A stretch of 64,000 nt of DNA from Streptococcus pseudopneumoniae (GTDB lineage: Bacteria; Bacillota; Bacilli; Lactobacillales; Streptococcaceae): the NCBI RefSeq assembly GCF_001073085.1, contig NZ_JVFV01000027.1, positions 62,001 through 126,000 of the forward strand. The letters run 5' to 3'. The notes below the pieces were generated by a model. It had not been told where the DNA came from. It saw only the letters and a list, made by a program, of their open reading frames with translations, and did not search any database. Positions 43,193-53,448 of the stretch are shown piece by piece; the stretch's first letter is position 1, and each line of letters starts with the position of its first letter. Position numbers and translations under genes: made by a program.

Positions 43193-43969
43193 TTAAGCGT
43201 TGTCGCCTTCTACAACTTCAACGATTTCTTCGATTGAGTCAGCTTGAGCTTCTGAAGCTGCAAATTCTGCTTCAACTGCTGCATCTTCACCTTGACGTCC
43301 TTCGATGATAGCGTCAGCCAATTTAGCTGTAATCAATTTAACCGCGCGGATAGCGTCATCGTTAGCTGGGATGATTACATCGATATCGTCTGGATCAGTG
43401 TTTGTGTCAACCATCGCTACAACTGGGATTCCCAATTTTTTAGCTTCTTTAACAGCGATTTGCTCTTTATGCGGGTCAACTACGTACATTACATCTGGGA
43501 TACGAGGCATATCTTCGATACCACCCAAGAATTTTTCAAGACGTGCACGTTGTTTGTTAAGAAGTGCAACTTCTTTCTTAGGAAGAACTTCAAAAGTTCC
43601 ATCTTCTTCCATACGTTTGATTTCTTTCAAACGAGCGATACGTTTTTGGATTGTTCCCCAGTTTGTAAGAGTTCCACCCAACCAACGGTGGTTGATGAAG
43701 TATTGACCTGAACGTACTGCTTCTTCAGCAACTGCGTCAGCTGCTTGTTTCTTAGTACCAACAAACAATACAACTGCATCGTTAGCTGCAGCATCACGCA
43801 TGAAGTCGTATGCTTGGTCAGCGTATTTTACAGTTTGTTGCAAGTCGATAACGTGGATTCCGTTACGCTCAGTGAAGATGTACTTAGCCATCTTAGGGTT
43901 CCAGCGACGAGTTTGGTGACCAAAGTGCACACCAGCCTCAAGAAGTTGTTTCATTGAAATTACTGCCAT
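43193..43969 (-). CDS. rpsB: 30S ribosomal protein S2
   Basis: A 258-residue S2 ([20 protein letters not shown], then [13 protein letters not shown]). The start at 43969 has AAAAAGGAG upstream; the open frame extends to 44053 without support. A leader of about 110 bases lies between the promoter and the start. An acidic C-terminal tail is usual for streptococcal S2. Confidence 0.97.
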   Translation of the reverse strand: MAVISMKQLLEAGVHFGHQTRRWNPKMAKYIFTERNGIHVIDLQQTVKYADQAYDFMRDAAANDAVVLFVGTKKQAADAVAEEAVRSGQYFINHRWLGGTLTNWGTIQKRIARLKEIKRMEEDGTFEVLPKKEVALLNKQRARLEKFLGGIEDMPRIPDVMYVVDPHKEQIAVKEAKKLGIPVVAMVDTNTDPDDIDVIIPANDDAIRAVKLITAKLADAIIEGRQGEDAAVEAEFAASEAQADSIEEIVEVVEGDNA

Positions 43970-44085
43970 GAGTATTTCTCCTTTTTTGTTTTTTCCTCTT
44001 CTCGATTTCAGCTTGCAAAACAACCAAAAGGCAACAGTTTCACAATTCATCAAGAATGAGTATTATCGTTCACACGACAAGTTTC

Positions 44086-44114
44086 ATTTTATCATAATTG
44101 GAGCTTTATTTCAA
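44086..44114 (-). promoter_or_regulatory. Promoter of rpsB-tsf
   Basis: Minus strand: TTGAAA (44109-44114), 17-bp spacer, TAAAAT (44086-44091). Confidence 0.75.
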
Positions 44115-44167
44115 GTGATTTTGTTATTTTCTCCTTATTAAATTACTTGTAAACACTCTAAATTTAA

Positions 44168-44196
44168 AACATCTCAACATATACTGCTGAGATGTT
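44168..44196 (-). terminator. Probable terminator after the Fem-like gene
   Basis: AACATCTCA with TGAGATGTT (9-bp stem), followed on the minus strand by TTTAAATTT. Confidence 0.6.
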
Positions 44197-44248
44197 CTAA
44201 TAGCTAATTTTTAAAAATTTAATGTAGTAGCAAAATAATTAGTTTATC

Positions 44249-45460
44249 CTATCTACTTCGAAGTTTCTTACGGATTTTATAGGCTATATTAAACAAGAAA
44301 TACAATGAGCTAGTTGGGTAATTAAACTCACCAGCAAATTCCTCGATAGTGGGATTAAACTTAGATTTAAAACTAAATAACCCACCCTCTAAGTTGTTTT
44401 CAATTCCACCCATATTATGAGTTGCTGCCCCGCGTTCAAATGAATGTTGAGCAGTCTCAAACCATGTTGGAATAGCAGGTTGATAATGTCTAAATTCCTC
44501 ATTCATTCCAGCATATAAGTTCTCAGAAGTTTTCCCAAATTCTATGGTCAAAGTTCCAGACAATGGAACGACACTGTCCCCTCTATCAATATGGCTCTTA
44601 AGAAAAGAAATTTCTTCCTCTAATCGTTTTCTCTCTTGCTGATTCTCTTTTATTTTGCCTTCTTTCGTTTTATCAGTGAATTTCTGCGCTATTTTAAGAT
44701 TTTTTTCCAGTTGCTGCTCAACTTCTTTCAGTCTATTAGGTAAATCTAAATAGCTCAGTGTGATAAAGGAATGATCAGGATAAGTAGTCAATAACTTCTG
44801 ATAATAATCTTTTCCTCGTAAACTGATATTCTTACGAGACTCTGTTTTCTTCATTAAAAATGAAAATTCATCTAATAAATCAAGCCCACCGAATTTCACT
44901 TCCAATCCTTTATTTCTTGCAGTTCGGATTGCCTGTCGAGTAGATTTGGACAGTTGATCCAGCGAGAAGTTTTCTTTATGAATATTAGCTTGAAAACGAG
45001 GTTGTATGTTTTCTGCCATATCCTTTGTCAATCCTGTCCAATGAACTTTATTTTTTTGCAATTCCTCAACAATTTCAAAAGTTTTAGAATTTTGAATAGT
45101 TTTTTGGTCGATCAGACTTCGACTGATAAAAAGGCTTGGATCAAATTTAACCATTATTGCATTGCTTTTTTTAGCCATTTTTTTCAATGTTAAAAGCACA
45201 AATTTCAGAAGTTCTTTATCTTCATAATTAATAACTGGGCCTCTTGGAATATAGAACATGGAAAATCCTAATGGAAGAGGCTGAATTAAGATGTTCGCTA
45301 CTCCAACTAGTTGATTCTCTTTATAAAATCCAACTCTCTCATTCCCCCAAGTATCCTTTATCTTGGCCCAATCACTACTCTGCAATAAATTCCCTTGAGG
45401 ATGATTTTCTAAAAATAAATCCCACTCTTGAACATCAACATTCTTTTTATAAGTAAACAT
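44249..45460 (-). CDS. FemX/MurM-like peptidoglycan branch aminoacyltransferase
   Basis: A 403-residue Fem-family protein that would add amino acids from aminoacyl-tRNA to lipid II side chains. Two GNAT-like halves are visible (NLLQSSDWAKIKDTWG near the N terminus and PTWFETAQHSFERGAATHNM late), separated by a coiled-coil arm (EVEQQLEKNLKIAQKF and on, about 240-295). It ends FNPTIEEFAGEFNYP, typical of the family. The start is either 45460 or 45490; GGA four bases before 45460 favours the shorter. I do not recall a gene here in pneumococcus, where rpsB and pcsB are neighbours, so this may be an accessory MurM paralogue. Confidence 0.85.
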   Translation of the reverse strand: MFTYKKNVDVQEWDLFLENHPQGNLLQSSDWAKIKDTWGNERVGFYKENQLVGVANILIQPLPLGFSMFYIPRGPVINYEDKELLKFVLLTLKKMAKKSNAIMVKFDPSLFISRSLIDQKTIQNSKTFEIVEELQKNKVHWTGLTKDMAENIQPRFQANIHKENFSLDQLSKSTRQAIRTARNKGLEVKFGGLDLLDEFSFLMKKTESRKNISLRGKDYYQKLLTTYPDHSFITLSYLDLPNRLKEVEQQLEKNLKIAQKFTDKTKEGKIKENQQERKRLEEEISFLKSHIDRGDSVVPLSGTLTIEFGKTSENLYAGMNEEFRHYQPAIPTWFETAQHSFERGAATHNMGGIENNLEGGLFSFKSKFNPTIEEFAGEFNYPTSSLYFLFNIAYKIRKKLRSR

Positions 45461-45617
45461 AATTCCAACACCGACTCCCTTAGAAACCATTTTTTTATCA
45501 ACATGCTACACTCATACTAAATCCCTAAGTTTCATTTTACTTTAACTAAAAAATTATAAAAATAGAAAATAAGTTCAAGTAATTATATAATGAAATTTAT
45601 TTTTCAGCACTATACAA

Positions 45618-45644
45618 AGGGTGAGATTAATAAAACCTCACCCT
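45618..45644 (-). terminator. Terminator after pcsB
   Basis: AGGGTGAG (45618-45625) pairs with CTCACCCT (45637-45644), with a short T stretch on the minus strand. Confidence 0.65.
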
Positions 45645-45666
45645 AAATTTAATAATAATTAATATG

Positions 45667-46884
45667 TTAGTTTGGATAAATGTATCTTACTGTACCACGT
45701 GATGCAGTAGGATTAAACCATCCACGATAATTTCCGATTGGTTGAGTTCCGCTACCATCATAGTTACATTCTGAAACTTGAATACGCGTTGTTGACTCAA
45801 CAGCAGTAACAACTGCTACATGTCCGTATCCTCCATCATCCCATGAAGCAATTGCTCCAACTTGTGGTGTAGAACCTGTACGGAAACCTGCAGCCGCTGC
45901 ACTTGCAGCCCATTGACCACCATTTCCCCAGTAATCACCAGCCCATGGAGCCAAAGTCTTAGCACCCCATGTACATTGACCTACAGGGTAACTTGAAGCA
46001 TTTGAACTATAAGTTGGTCGTTGACTTACAGTAGTTGCTGCAGGTGTGTAGCTTGATTCTTCATCTGATGATGAAGATGATGAAGAACTTGAAGTTGCTT
46101 GTACTTGGGCAGCAAAGGTTGTGTTAGCCGAAGCTACAAGTGATTGTTGTTGACTTGCTTGTTTAGCTTTATAAGCTGCTTCTGCCTCCGCTGCTGCTTT
46201 GGCTTCTGCCTCTGCTGCTGCTTTTTTCTCTAGCAAGCTAGCTTTTTCATTTTCTGCTGTAGCTTTTTCAGCTGCAAGATTTAACTCAGCCACTTTCAAT
46301 TCTGCTTGTCTTGTTGTCAAAGCTTGAGCATCGTCAGCAAGCGTTTGTTGGTTAGCAATGACTGTGTTGATTGCTTCGTTGTTTGCAACTTGTTTTTCAG
46401 AGATAGCTTTCTTATCTTCTTTTTGTTGCTGCAACATTTTATTGTTTGCTGATACGATTTCACTCATGGCTGCTACACGAGAAATAGCTTCTGTGATTGA
46501 GTCAGAGTTAATAATCGTATTGATGTAACTTGTAGCAGTTCCGTTTGTTTGTGCACTACGAGCTTGGTTTTCAAGCGATTCGTTACGTGCTACGATGTTT
46601 TTTGAAAGCTCTGCGATTTCACCTTCAAGTTTTTTTGATTCTTCTTGAAGTTTTTCGTTTTCAGATTGTAATTTTTCTTGCTCTGATTGAATAGCTGAAA
46701 CTTTAGTTTGAATTTCGTCTACTTGTTTTTGAGCTTCTTTCTGTTGAGCTGTCAAGTTACTAATTTTACTATCTTGAGCAGCAATCTTTTCATCTGTTGT
46801 ATTTGCTTTAACACTTGAAAGAACAGCTCCTTGTGAGACTAATACTGTGCTTAACAAAAGTGATGCTAGGATTTTTTTCTTCAT
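45667..46884 (-). CDS. pcsB: Cell-division peptidoglycan hydrolase PcsB
   Basis: A 405-residue secreted protein. It has a signal peptide ([20 protein letters not shown]), a long coiled coil (about residues 35-260) for binding FtsX, an Ala/Ser-rich linker and a C-terminal CHAP domain with catalytic Cys in [11 protein letters not shown] and His in GYGHVAVVT. FtsEX activates it to split daughter cells. In streptococci it is controlled by the WalRK system, and a WalR-like site lies upstream. Its position next to mreD is conserved. Confidence 0.96.
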   Translation of the reverse strand: MKKKILASLLLSTVLVSQGAVLSSVKANTTDEKIAAQDSKISNLTAQQKEAQKQVDEIQTKVSAIQSEQEKLQSENEKLQEESKKLEGEIAELSKNIVARNESLENQARSAQTNGTATSYINTIINSDSITEAISRVAAMSEIVSANNKMLQQQKEDKKAISEKQVANNEAINTVIANQQTLADDAQALTTRQAELKVAELNLAAEKATAENEKASLLEKKAAAEAEAKAAAEAEAAYKAKQASQQQSLVASANTTFAAQVQATSSSSSSSSSDEESSYTPAATTVSQRPTYSSNASSYPVGQCTWGAKTLAPWAGDYWGNGGQWAASAAAAGFRTGSTPQVGAIASWDDGGYGHVAVVTAVESTTRIQVSECNYDGSGTQPIGNYRGWFNPTASRGTVRYIYPN

Positions 46885-46945
46885 AAGTGTAAATACTCCT
46901 TCTTTTAAGACAATACTAGTATATCAAAAAAAGGCTTAATAAATA

Positions 46946-46961
46946 TTACGCCTTTATTACA
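46946..46961 (-). promoter_or_regulatory. Candidate WalR site upstream of pcsB
   Basis: Minus-strand TGTAATAAAGGCGTAA fits the WalR direct repeat TGTNA-N6-TGTNA with one mismatch, and lies about 20 bases upstream of a TATACT -10. Confidence 0.6.
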
Positions 46962-46975
46962 GTTTTGTTTCTTTC

Positions 46976-47470
46976 TTATAGATATATTTTTTCAAAAATA
47001 AACTGAAAAACTAACATCCATAGAAAGTTTAATATCATTGATGGAACTAGACCATAGACGATAAAGACTGTTATACTTTCAGCAGTTAATCCAATCATTT
47101 GCGCTAGAAGAAAACTACCAAATTCAAAAGAGAAAGTCATCATTAAAATAGCTAATAGTCTAGTCCATCTATTTGAGAAAATGATCGCATTATTTTTATA
47201 AATGATTGCACCAATAATCACAAAAAGAAGACTAGCAATCCCTACTAAATGGAAAAAATAAATATCGTATATAAGACCAATAAATAAGCAATAAACTAAA
47301 AATAGATACTCCGATACTTCAATAGTTTCAAACAACAAGAAGATGAAGATAAAGTGGCTCACAATTTGAAAATGTGGAAAAAAACTATTTACAAATTGCC
47401 CTAAATGACTATCTATTAAGATTATTAAGGGCAAGAGCAAAAACATTCCTATCTGCTTCAACAGTCTCAT
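46976..47470 (-). CDS. mreD: Rod-shape protein MreD
   Basis: A 164-residue membrane protein with five to six hydrophobic segments, partner of MreC in peripheral peptidoglycan synthesis. Its start overlaps the mreC stop by four bases (ATGA). The pcsB gene follows after a 91-base promoter region. Confidence 0.9.
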   Translation of the reverse strand: MRLLKQIGMFLLLPLIILIDSHLGQFVNSFFPHFQIVSHFIFIFLLFETIEVSEYLFLVYCLFIGLIYDIYFFHLVGIASLLFVIIGAIIYKNNAIIFSNRWTRLLAILMMTFSFEFGSFLLAQMIGLTAESITVFIVYGLVPSMILNFLWMLVFQFIFEKIYL

Positions 47471-48288
47471 GATGGGTTCCCCACTAACTCTACGACTTTT
47501 AGATTCATTGGATCAGCATGGAGTTTGACCATAACTTCTCTTGTTAGATAGTCACTACTATGGGTAACTGATACAACCTCCCCTACTGGAATATCTGTTG
47601 TTTTAAAGTTCCCCAGACCTCCTGTTACTACCTTGTCTCCTTGACTGATATCACTACTACTATTTAACTGGCTTATTTTAAGCAAGTCTTTTTCTTTGTC
47701 GTACCCAATGATAATGCCATATATACTAGTAGAACCGTGTTGGATTTTAACGGATATTTTCTCCGTATTTTCCGCATTGGTCAATAAGTTGACCACAGTA
47801 GAGTTATCTTCAACCTTTCCCACGCTTCCAATCAGTCCCCCACCAGCTATAACAAGCATATTACTTGTCACGCCTTGTTGAGAACCTGCATCAATTGTCA
47901 ACTCTTGTTTCCAAGTTGCAGGAGTTCTCATGATGACATCAGAAACAATCAACTTGGTTGCATTCAATTTTGACTTCATATCCAATAACTGACGTAGTTG
48001 CTCATTTTCTTCCTTCAAACTGTCTGCTTCATTCGTTTCCTTCTTCATCTGATAGAGTTCTTTTTTGAGAGTTTCATTCTCGTTATAGGTTCTGGTCAAA
48101 CGACCTAAATCAGATTTTACGGAAGAAAGCCACTGAAAAGGCTTTTGCACTATTCTATCGACTAATGAAATTCCATCTCCAACTTTTGTTACAACTGCAC
48201 TTGATTGTGTTGTCACTAAAAAAACGGATACTACTAATACAACGACAAATAGAACAATGATATATTTTGATTTTTTAAAACGATTCAT
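47467..48288 (-). CDS. mreC: Rod-shape protein MreC
   Basis: A 273-residue bitopic membrane protein: one membrane segment (IIVLFVVVLVVSVFLVT), an extracytoplasmic coiled coil (residues 68-105) and a beta domain (VSDVIMRTPATWKQELTIDA and later). It directs peripheral wall synthesis with MreD and RodZ. Confidence 0.94.
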   Translation of the reverse strand: MNRFKKSKYIIVLFVVVLVVSVFLVTTQSSAVVTKVGDGISLVDRIVQKPFQWLSSVKSDLGRLTRTYNENETLKKELYQMKKETNEADSLKEENEQLRQLLDMKSKLNATKLIVSDVIMRTPATWKQELTIDAGSQQGVTSNMLVIAGGGLIGSVGKVEDNSTVVNLLTNAENTEKISVKIQHGSTSIYGIIIGYDKEKDLLKISQLNSSSDISQGDKVVTGGLGNFKTTDIPVGEVVSVTHSSDYLTREVMVKLHADPMNLKVVELVGNPS

Positions 48289-48309
48289 ACCTCTACCTTA
48301 TATTACATT

Positions 48310-49104
48310 CTAAGATTTTAGCAAAAATAGAATTGCACCCAATACACAAACAAATAATAGCGCTATACTGTCTCTGTTCATCCAATTTAACTGTCGATAC
48401 TGACTGCGTCCATTCCCGCCTTGATAGCCTCTAGCTTCCATGGCTGTAGCAAGAGAATCCGCTCGTTTCAAACTCGTAGCAAATAAAGGAATCAGAATAG
48501 GAATCATAGCCTTAACTTTTTGGATTACATTTCCTTCTCCAAAATCAACACCACGCGCCTTTTGAGCATTCATAATGCGAATCGTATCATCCATCAAGGT
48601 TGGTACAAATCGCAAACTCATAGACAACATGAGCCCAATCTCATGAACTGGAACTTTAAATCTTTTTAAAGGTCCAAGCAAGGATTCAACTGCTGTTGCT
48701 AAACTTAGTGGCATAGTCGTCAAGGTTAGCAAGGTTGAGAAAAAAATAATCAACACAAAGCGACAAAAAATAATTCCTGCCTGCTCAATACCATAGCTTG
48801 TGATTTTTATAAATCCCATCTCGAACAAGACGTGACCACCAGAGATAAAGAACAGTTGAAAAAGGGTTGTAAAAGCAATCAGAAAAAACATAGATCGCAA
48901 ACCTTTTATAAAAAAAGATAAGGGAACTTCTGATAAAACGACAAATATGCCTGTTGCAATGAAGAGTATGAGATTTGTAATTGGATTATTGGCCCAAAAA
49001 GCGATAATGATCAATAAAATCATTGCTACTAACTTACTACGAGGATCTAGACGATGAATAATCGAATTTCCTGGTATGTATCGACCTAAAATCATATTAT
49101 CCAT
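48310..49104 (-). CDS. ecfT: ECF transporter transmembrane protein EcfT
   Basis: A 264-residue energy-coupling factor T component with several membrane segments. The two Ala-Arg-Gly coupling motifs are seen as [11 protein letters not shown] and [10 protein letters not shown]; these contact the two ATPases. It forms the shared ECF module for vitamin and metal S components encoded elsewhere. It overlaps ecfA2 by eight bases. Confidence 0.95.
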   Translation of the reverse strand: MDNMILGRYIPGNSIIHRLDPRSKLVAMILLIIIAFWANNPITNLILFIATGIFVVLSEVPLSFFIKGLRSMFFLIAFTTLFQLFFISGGHVLFEMGFIKITSYGIEQAGIIFCRFVLIIFFSTLLTLTTMPLSLATAVESLLGPLKRFKVPVHEIGLMLSMSLRFVPTLMDDTIRIMNAQKARGVDFGEGNVIQKVKAMIPILIPLFATSLKRADSLATAMEARGYQGGNGRSQYRQLNWMNRDSIALLFVCVLGAILFLLKS

Positions 49105-49936
49105 TGATAAACTCCTTAAACTCCTCTATCGTTATCGGCAATTGTTCGAAAGAAATTCCTCTGTCAACTAGCCCTTGAGCAAATCGTGTGATTTTAGGAA
49201 CACCTAATTGGATTTTTTCCATAAATTCGACATTTTGAAAGACAAGACTTGGTTTCCCACCCTTAACTAGTTTCCCTTTTTCCATCACATAAACTTGGTC
49301 AGCAAATTCGGCCACATCATCCATAAGGTGAGTTACTAAAACAATTGTTATGCCATCTTGATGAAGCTTTTTAAACAAGGTCATCAACTCTTTTCGACCA
49401 ATTGGGTCCAAACCAGCTGTTGGCTCATCTAAGACCAAAATTCTTGGCTCCATTGCCAAAATTCCAGCAATAGCAACCCGTCTCATTTGTCCACCTGAGA
49501 GTTCAAATGGACTTCGTTCAAAGAGTGATTCATCGATTCCTACTAAAGCTAGTTTTTCACGCGCAATAGCTTCTGCCTCTTCTACAGAAACTCCAAAATT
49601 TTGAGGGCCAAAAGCCACATCTTTTAGGACAGTTTCCTCAAAAATTTGATTCTCTGCAAACTGAAACACCAACCCAACTTGTTTACGAATTTGACGAATT
49701 TGCTTATTAACAGATGTTGATGTAATCAATGTATCAAAGACACGAACACTTCCCTCTGTGGGAACTAGCAAACCATTTAAAAGCTGCAAAATTGTGGATT
49801 TCCCACTTCCTGTATGCCCAATAATAGCAGTATAGGAACCATCTTCTATGGTCAAACTGACATCTGACAAAGCAGCTGAGGCAAAGGGTGTTCCTTCCTG
49901 ATAAGTATAACTAACATTGTCTAGAATAATTCCCAT
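49097..49936 (-). CDS. ecfA2: ECF transporter ATP-binding protein EcfA2
   Basis: A 279-residue ABC ATPase. Walker A is [10 protein letters not shown], signature [13 protein letters not shown], Walker [13 protein letters not shown] and switch His in LVTHLMDDV. It is the second ATPase of the ECF module and overlaps ecfA1 by 16 bases. Confidence 0.95.
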   Translation of the reverse strand: MGIILDNVSYTYQEGTPFASAALSDVSLTIEDGSYTAIIGHTGSGKSTILQLLNGLLVPTEGSVRVFDTLITSTSVNKQIRQIRKQVGLVFQFAENQIFEETVLKDVAFGPQNFGVSVEEAEAIAREKLALVGIDESLFERSPFELSGGQMRRVAIAGILAMEPRILVLDEPTAGLDPIGRKELMTLFKKLHQDGITIVLVTHLMDDVAEFADQVYVMEKGKLVKGGKPSLVFQNVEFMEKIQLGVPKITRFAQGLVDRGISFEQLPITIEEFKEFING

Positions 49937-50748
49937 AAAGCCTCCTCAAGCTCCTCCTCGGTCAGGTAGTACTCTGGTAATTTCAAACCACTGGTACGTA
50001 GTGATTCTTTTAATCGGTTGACAAAGGGTTGATCTAAGCCAATTTGATCTAAATCTGATCTAGAAAATAACTCTCTAGGAGTGCTAGTTGACTCGATTTC
50101 TCCTTTTTTCATCACCAAAACTCTGTCACTCATGGCCACCTCATCCAAATCATGCGTAATGGAGATGACTGTCATCTGATGGTCTTTGCGAATCTTCTGG
50201 ACTATCTTAATCAACTCTAATCGTCCCTCAGGGTCCAACATACTTGTAGCCTCATCCAAGATTAAAATATCTGGTCGCAGAGCAACAACTCCTGCAATAG
50301 CTACTCTCTGTTTCTGACCTCCTGACAAGCGAGCTGGTTCCTTTTTAGCAAATTCAGCCATCCCAACTAATGATAAAGCTTCAGAAACGCGTTTCTTCAT
50401 CTCTTCAAGTGGGATTCCTTGATTTTCCAGTCCAAAAGCAACGTCGTCTTCAACAGTTGCTCCTACGAATTGGTTATCAGGATTTTGAAAGACCATACCA
50501 ATCTTACGTCTTTTTTCCCAGACATTTTCTGGAGTTAGGCAATCACCGTCTATCCATATTTCTCCAGATTCAGCCTCGAGCAAACCATCAATCAAGCGAA
50601 CTGTCGTTGATTTTCCACTACCATTATGACCAACAATTGACAACCATTCTCCACGTTTCACGTGAAACGTAATGTTATGAACATCATAATGTTCTTGATC
50701 TGCCTGATATTGAAAAGACAGGTCTTTTATCTCAATAATCGATTCCAT
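49921..50748 (-). CDS. ecfA1: ECF transporter ATP-binding protein EcfA1
   Basis: A 275-residue ABC ATPase. Walker A is [10 protein letters not shown], signature [13 protein letters not shown], Walker [13 protein letters not shown] and switch SITHDLDEV. It is the first gene of the ECF operon and lies two bases after pgsA. Confidence 0.95.
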   Translation of the reverse strand: MESIIEIKDLSFQYQADQEHYDVHNITFHVKRGEWLSIVGHNGSGKSTTVRLIDGLLEAESGEIWIDGDCLTPENVWEKRRKIGMVFQNPDNQFVGATVEDDVAFGLENQGIPLEEMKKRVSEALSLVGMAEFAKKEPARLSGGQKQRVAIAGVVALRPDILILDEATSMLDPEGRLELIKIVQKIRKDHQMTVISITHDLDEVAMSDRVLVMKKGEIESTSTPRELFSRSDLDQIGLDQPFVNRLKESLRTSGLKLPEYYLTEEELEEALWELF

Positions 50749-50750
50749 AT

Positions 50751-51290
50751 CTAACGAAAGGTTCCTTTAAACAAATATGCGCTTCCCTTGAAATAATCAT
50801 AGCCAGAATAAACTGTGAAGAACAAGGCAATATAAAGAGTTATCTGACCAAGCACATTCCAGTGAAGTAGCAAGAATATTATCGCAAACATCTGACTAAA
50901 TGTCTTGATTTTTCCAGGCATAGCAGCAGCTAGAACGGTACCCCCTGTTTCAACTAAGAGCAAGCGCAAACCAGTGACTGCAAGTTCACGGCAGATAATA
51001 ACTGCTACCACCCAAGCTGGTGCCATCTTTAGACCGACCAACATGATAAAGGCTGACATGACCAATAATTTATCAGCCATTGGATCTGCAAACTTTCCGA
51101 AATTACTAACCACTTGCCATTTTCTAGCTAAATAACCATCTAGATAATCAGTGATACTGGCAATAGCAAAAATAACTGCTGCTATTTTATGTAACACTGG
51201 AGATGGTCCAACTGATAGAAGGAGAATAAAAATCGGAATAAATAAAATTCTACCAAGCGTAAGCATATTAGGAATATTCTCTTTTTTCAT
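50751..51290 (-). CDS. pgsA: CDP-diacylglycerol-glycerol-3-phosphate 3-phosphatidyltransferase
   Basis: A 179-residue membrane enzyme of phosphatidylglycerol synthesis. The CDP-alcohol phosphotransferase signature is complete: DYLDGYLARKW, then G and two aspartates in FGKFADPMADK. It lies 12 bases after rodZ. Confidence 0.96.
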   Translation of the reverse strand: MKKENIPNMLTLGRILFIPIFILLLSVGPSPVLHKIAAVIFAIASITDYLDGYLARKWQVVSNFGKFADPMADKLLVMSAFIMLVGLKMAPAWVVAVIICRELAVTGLRLLLVETGGTVLAAAMPGKIKTFSQMFAIIFLLLHWNVLGQITLYIALFFTVYSGYDYFKGSAYLFKGTFR

Positions 51291-51302
51291 GTTATCCTTC
51301 CT

Positions 51303-52127
51303 TTAGTTTGAACTTAATGTTAGAGTAATCCAACCAGTTTGACCAGTTAATTTTGAAGTGTCAATTTCCTTATTATCAATTTTCACTGACACTCCTTTAA
51401 CAACACCCAATGTTATGGTTACTGGAGATCCTTTAGAAATGGTTGTTTTAGCTGTTTTATTATTAGGTTCAAGAGTCACTCCTCCTGATAAATCAGTATC
51501 CGAAACACTAATCCAGCTTGTTGCATCTGTAACAGATAATTGAAGCTCCGCAGAATCTTTAGATGTCTTATATTCCACTGATAAAGCATCTCCCTGACCT
51601 GAAACAGTCAAAGTAGTTGCCTCGCTCGAACTTGATGAACTAGTAGCTTGACTACTACTTGATGCTACACTACTAGAGCTACTTGTTGAACTCACAACAC
51701 TATAAGTTGCTGCAGAAGACGCAGTTGGTTGGGTTTGAATATAATTCCACACATAGTAGGTTACAAAAATTAAAATTGATAAAGAAAAAAGAACAAAGTA
51801 AAATAGCGGGAGAAATGAATTTTTCTTTCGATTAGACCGTCTACGTCCTGAAAGTTCAATCTCATCTACATCAACTTCTTCATAAGTAATCATACTTCCC
51901 GAATCATAGGCATCTAGAACGATATTTTCATCTAATTCAACAGCCCAAGCATACTTTCTCAAAAATGAACGAGCATAAAAAGCACTCGGTAGTTTGTCAA
52001 AATCATCTGACTCCATTGCCTCCAACAAATCCAGCTGAATATCTGTCTTTCTGTGCAATTCTTCTAAGCTCAGTCCTTGGTTAATTCTTGCAAGACGTAA
52101 GACCTCACCAATTGTTTTTTTTCTCAT
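51303..52127 (-). CDS. rodZ: Cell-shape protein RodZ
   Basis: A 274-residue protein. It has a cytoplasmic RodZ helix-turn-helix (IGEVLRLARINQGLSLEELH), a basic stretch RRRSNRKK, one membrane segment (FYFVLFSLSILIFVTYYV), a serine-rich linker (about residues 150-175) and an extracellular DUF4115 domain. It links peripheral wall synthesis with MreCD. The start at 52127 is nine bases after AAGGA; a start three codons earlier is also open. Confidence 0.92.
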   Translation of the reverse strand: MRKKTIGEVLRLARINQGLSLEELHRKTDIQLDLLEAMESDDFDKLPSAFYARSFLRKYAWAVELDENIVLDAYDSGSMITYEEVDVDEIELSGRRRSNRKKNSFLPLFYFVLFSLSILIFVTYYVWNYIQTQPTASSAATYSVVSSTSSSSSVASSSSQATSSSSSSEATTLTVSGQGDALSVEYKTSKDSAELQLSVTDATSWISVSDTDLSGGVTLEPNNKTAKTTISKGSPVTITLGVVKGVSVKIDNKEIDTSKLTGQTGWITLTLSSN

Positions 52128-52164
52128 ACTTAACATTCCTTCTTTCTAGTGTATTTTCTAGCGA

Positions 52165-53448
52165 TTATATCGGGAAAATTGTACAATCAACCATATCGCT
52201 ATTATCTATCAAATCATGTCCTGCTTCTAGAACATCTTCTAAAGTAATTTCCTGCAAAAGTTTAGGAAGGTCAAACAGGGTCGAGCCTGTCTCAGTTGGA
52301 TGATACTGAGTAGCAATATATTCTAAGGAATCCATACTATGAAGAAATTCCCCATACATCTCAGTTTTTACAATATCCAAATGATCCTCTGTTACATCCT
52401 CATCTTTCATAAAATTGCGAATAGCTTTACGAAATTGATGAGAAAGTGCCACAGGTTCTTTTGTATCCATTGTCAACATCACAAAATGGAAACGATGATC
52501 TACTTCAATTTCTAAAGACAAGGAAGCATCCAGTTTACCAGACTCATATAATCTCTGAAATCTTTGTGAGGTCCAACCAAACATCATTGTGAATAACAAT
52601 TTCAATAAAAGATGATAACGATACTGATCTAGATTTCCAATATCTTTATTTCCTCTAATACCAATCGCTAATTTTGGAGAAGCCACGTCCATCCGTATAC
52701 TTTCAGTAGTCTTTACAGGATGTAAAGATATTTGTTCTCTTTTAAACTCATGTTTTTTCTCTTGAAGATAAGAATTCTTAGTAAAATAATCTTCAAGAAG
52801 TTCAAGTTTAAAATTACCGACCAAAAAGATATTACTATTGACAGGTCTGTAAAACTCTTTAAAGTTCTCTTTTAAATCCTCCAAACAAATAGCATCAATA
52901 GAGTTTTCACTACCAACAATATCTGAAGCTAAAGGACTTTCTGGATAGAGATTTGCCAAAGTCTTGAAAAATAGACAAGAATCCGGATCATCCTGATACA
53001 TCTCTCTTTCCTGTTGAATGATATCCTTTTCGCGCTCCACAGATTCTTCAGTCATATTGAAAGTAGTGACAAGTTCGTCTAGTAAATCTAAACACTCTAG
53101 AACATTTTCAGAAGTCGAGAAAAGATAGCTAGTGTTCGTAAAGCTCGTAAAGGCATTACTTTCAGCACCCAACTCTGTAAAAGCTGCCATAATATCTCCA
53201 GAATCTTCTCTTTCAAAAAGCTTATGTTCTAAGAAATGAGCGATTCCTTGTGGATATTGTTGTAAATCCTTATCATCCACTGTAAACCTTGTGTCAACAG
53301 AACCGACTTGGACACTCACAACTCCATAAACCTCGTTAAAATCCTTTTTAGGTAGTAAAGTAACTGTCAAACCATTTTCTAATCTAGTTTGATACAAAGT
53401 TTCTTTTACAGCAGGATAATATTTCTTTTGAAAAGTAGGTCTGGTCAT
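52165..53448 (-). CDS. M16 family metalloprotease (active subunit, YmfH-like)
   Basis: A 427-residue M16 peptidase with the inverted zinc motif HFLEH in GIAHFLEHKLFE and the distal glutamate region. It is probably the catalytic member of a heterodimer with the product of the gene just upstream, which lacks the motif. Peptide substrates are unknown. It overlaps the upstream gene by four bases; rodZ follows after a gap of about 40 bases. Confidence 0.92.
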   Translation of the reverse strand: MTRPTFQKKYYPAVKETLYQTRLENGLTVTLLPKKDFNEVYGVVSVQVGSVDTRFTVDDKDLQQYPQGIAHFLEHKLFEREDSGDIMAAFTELGAESNAFTSFTNTSYLFSTSENVLECLDLLDELVTTFNMTEESVEREKDIIQQEREMYQDDPDSCLFFKTLANLYPESPLASDIVGSENSIDAICLEDLKENFKEFYRPVNSNIFLVGNFKLELLEDYFTKNSYLQEKKHEFKREQISLHPVKTTESIRMDVASPKLAIGIRGNKDIGNLDQYRYHLLLKLLFTMMFGWTSQRFQRLYESGKLDASLSLEIEVDHRFHFVMLTMDTKEPVALSHQFRKAIRNFMKDEDVTEDHLDIVKTEMYGEFLHSMDSLEYIATQYHPTETGSTLFDLPKLLQEITLEDVLEAGHDLIDNSDMVDCTIFPI

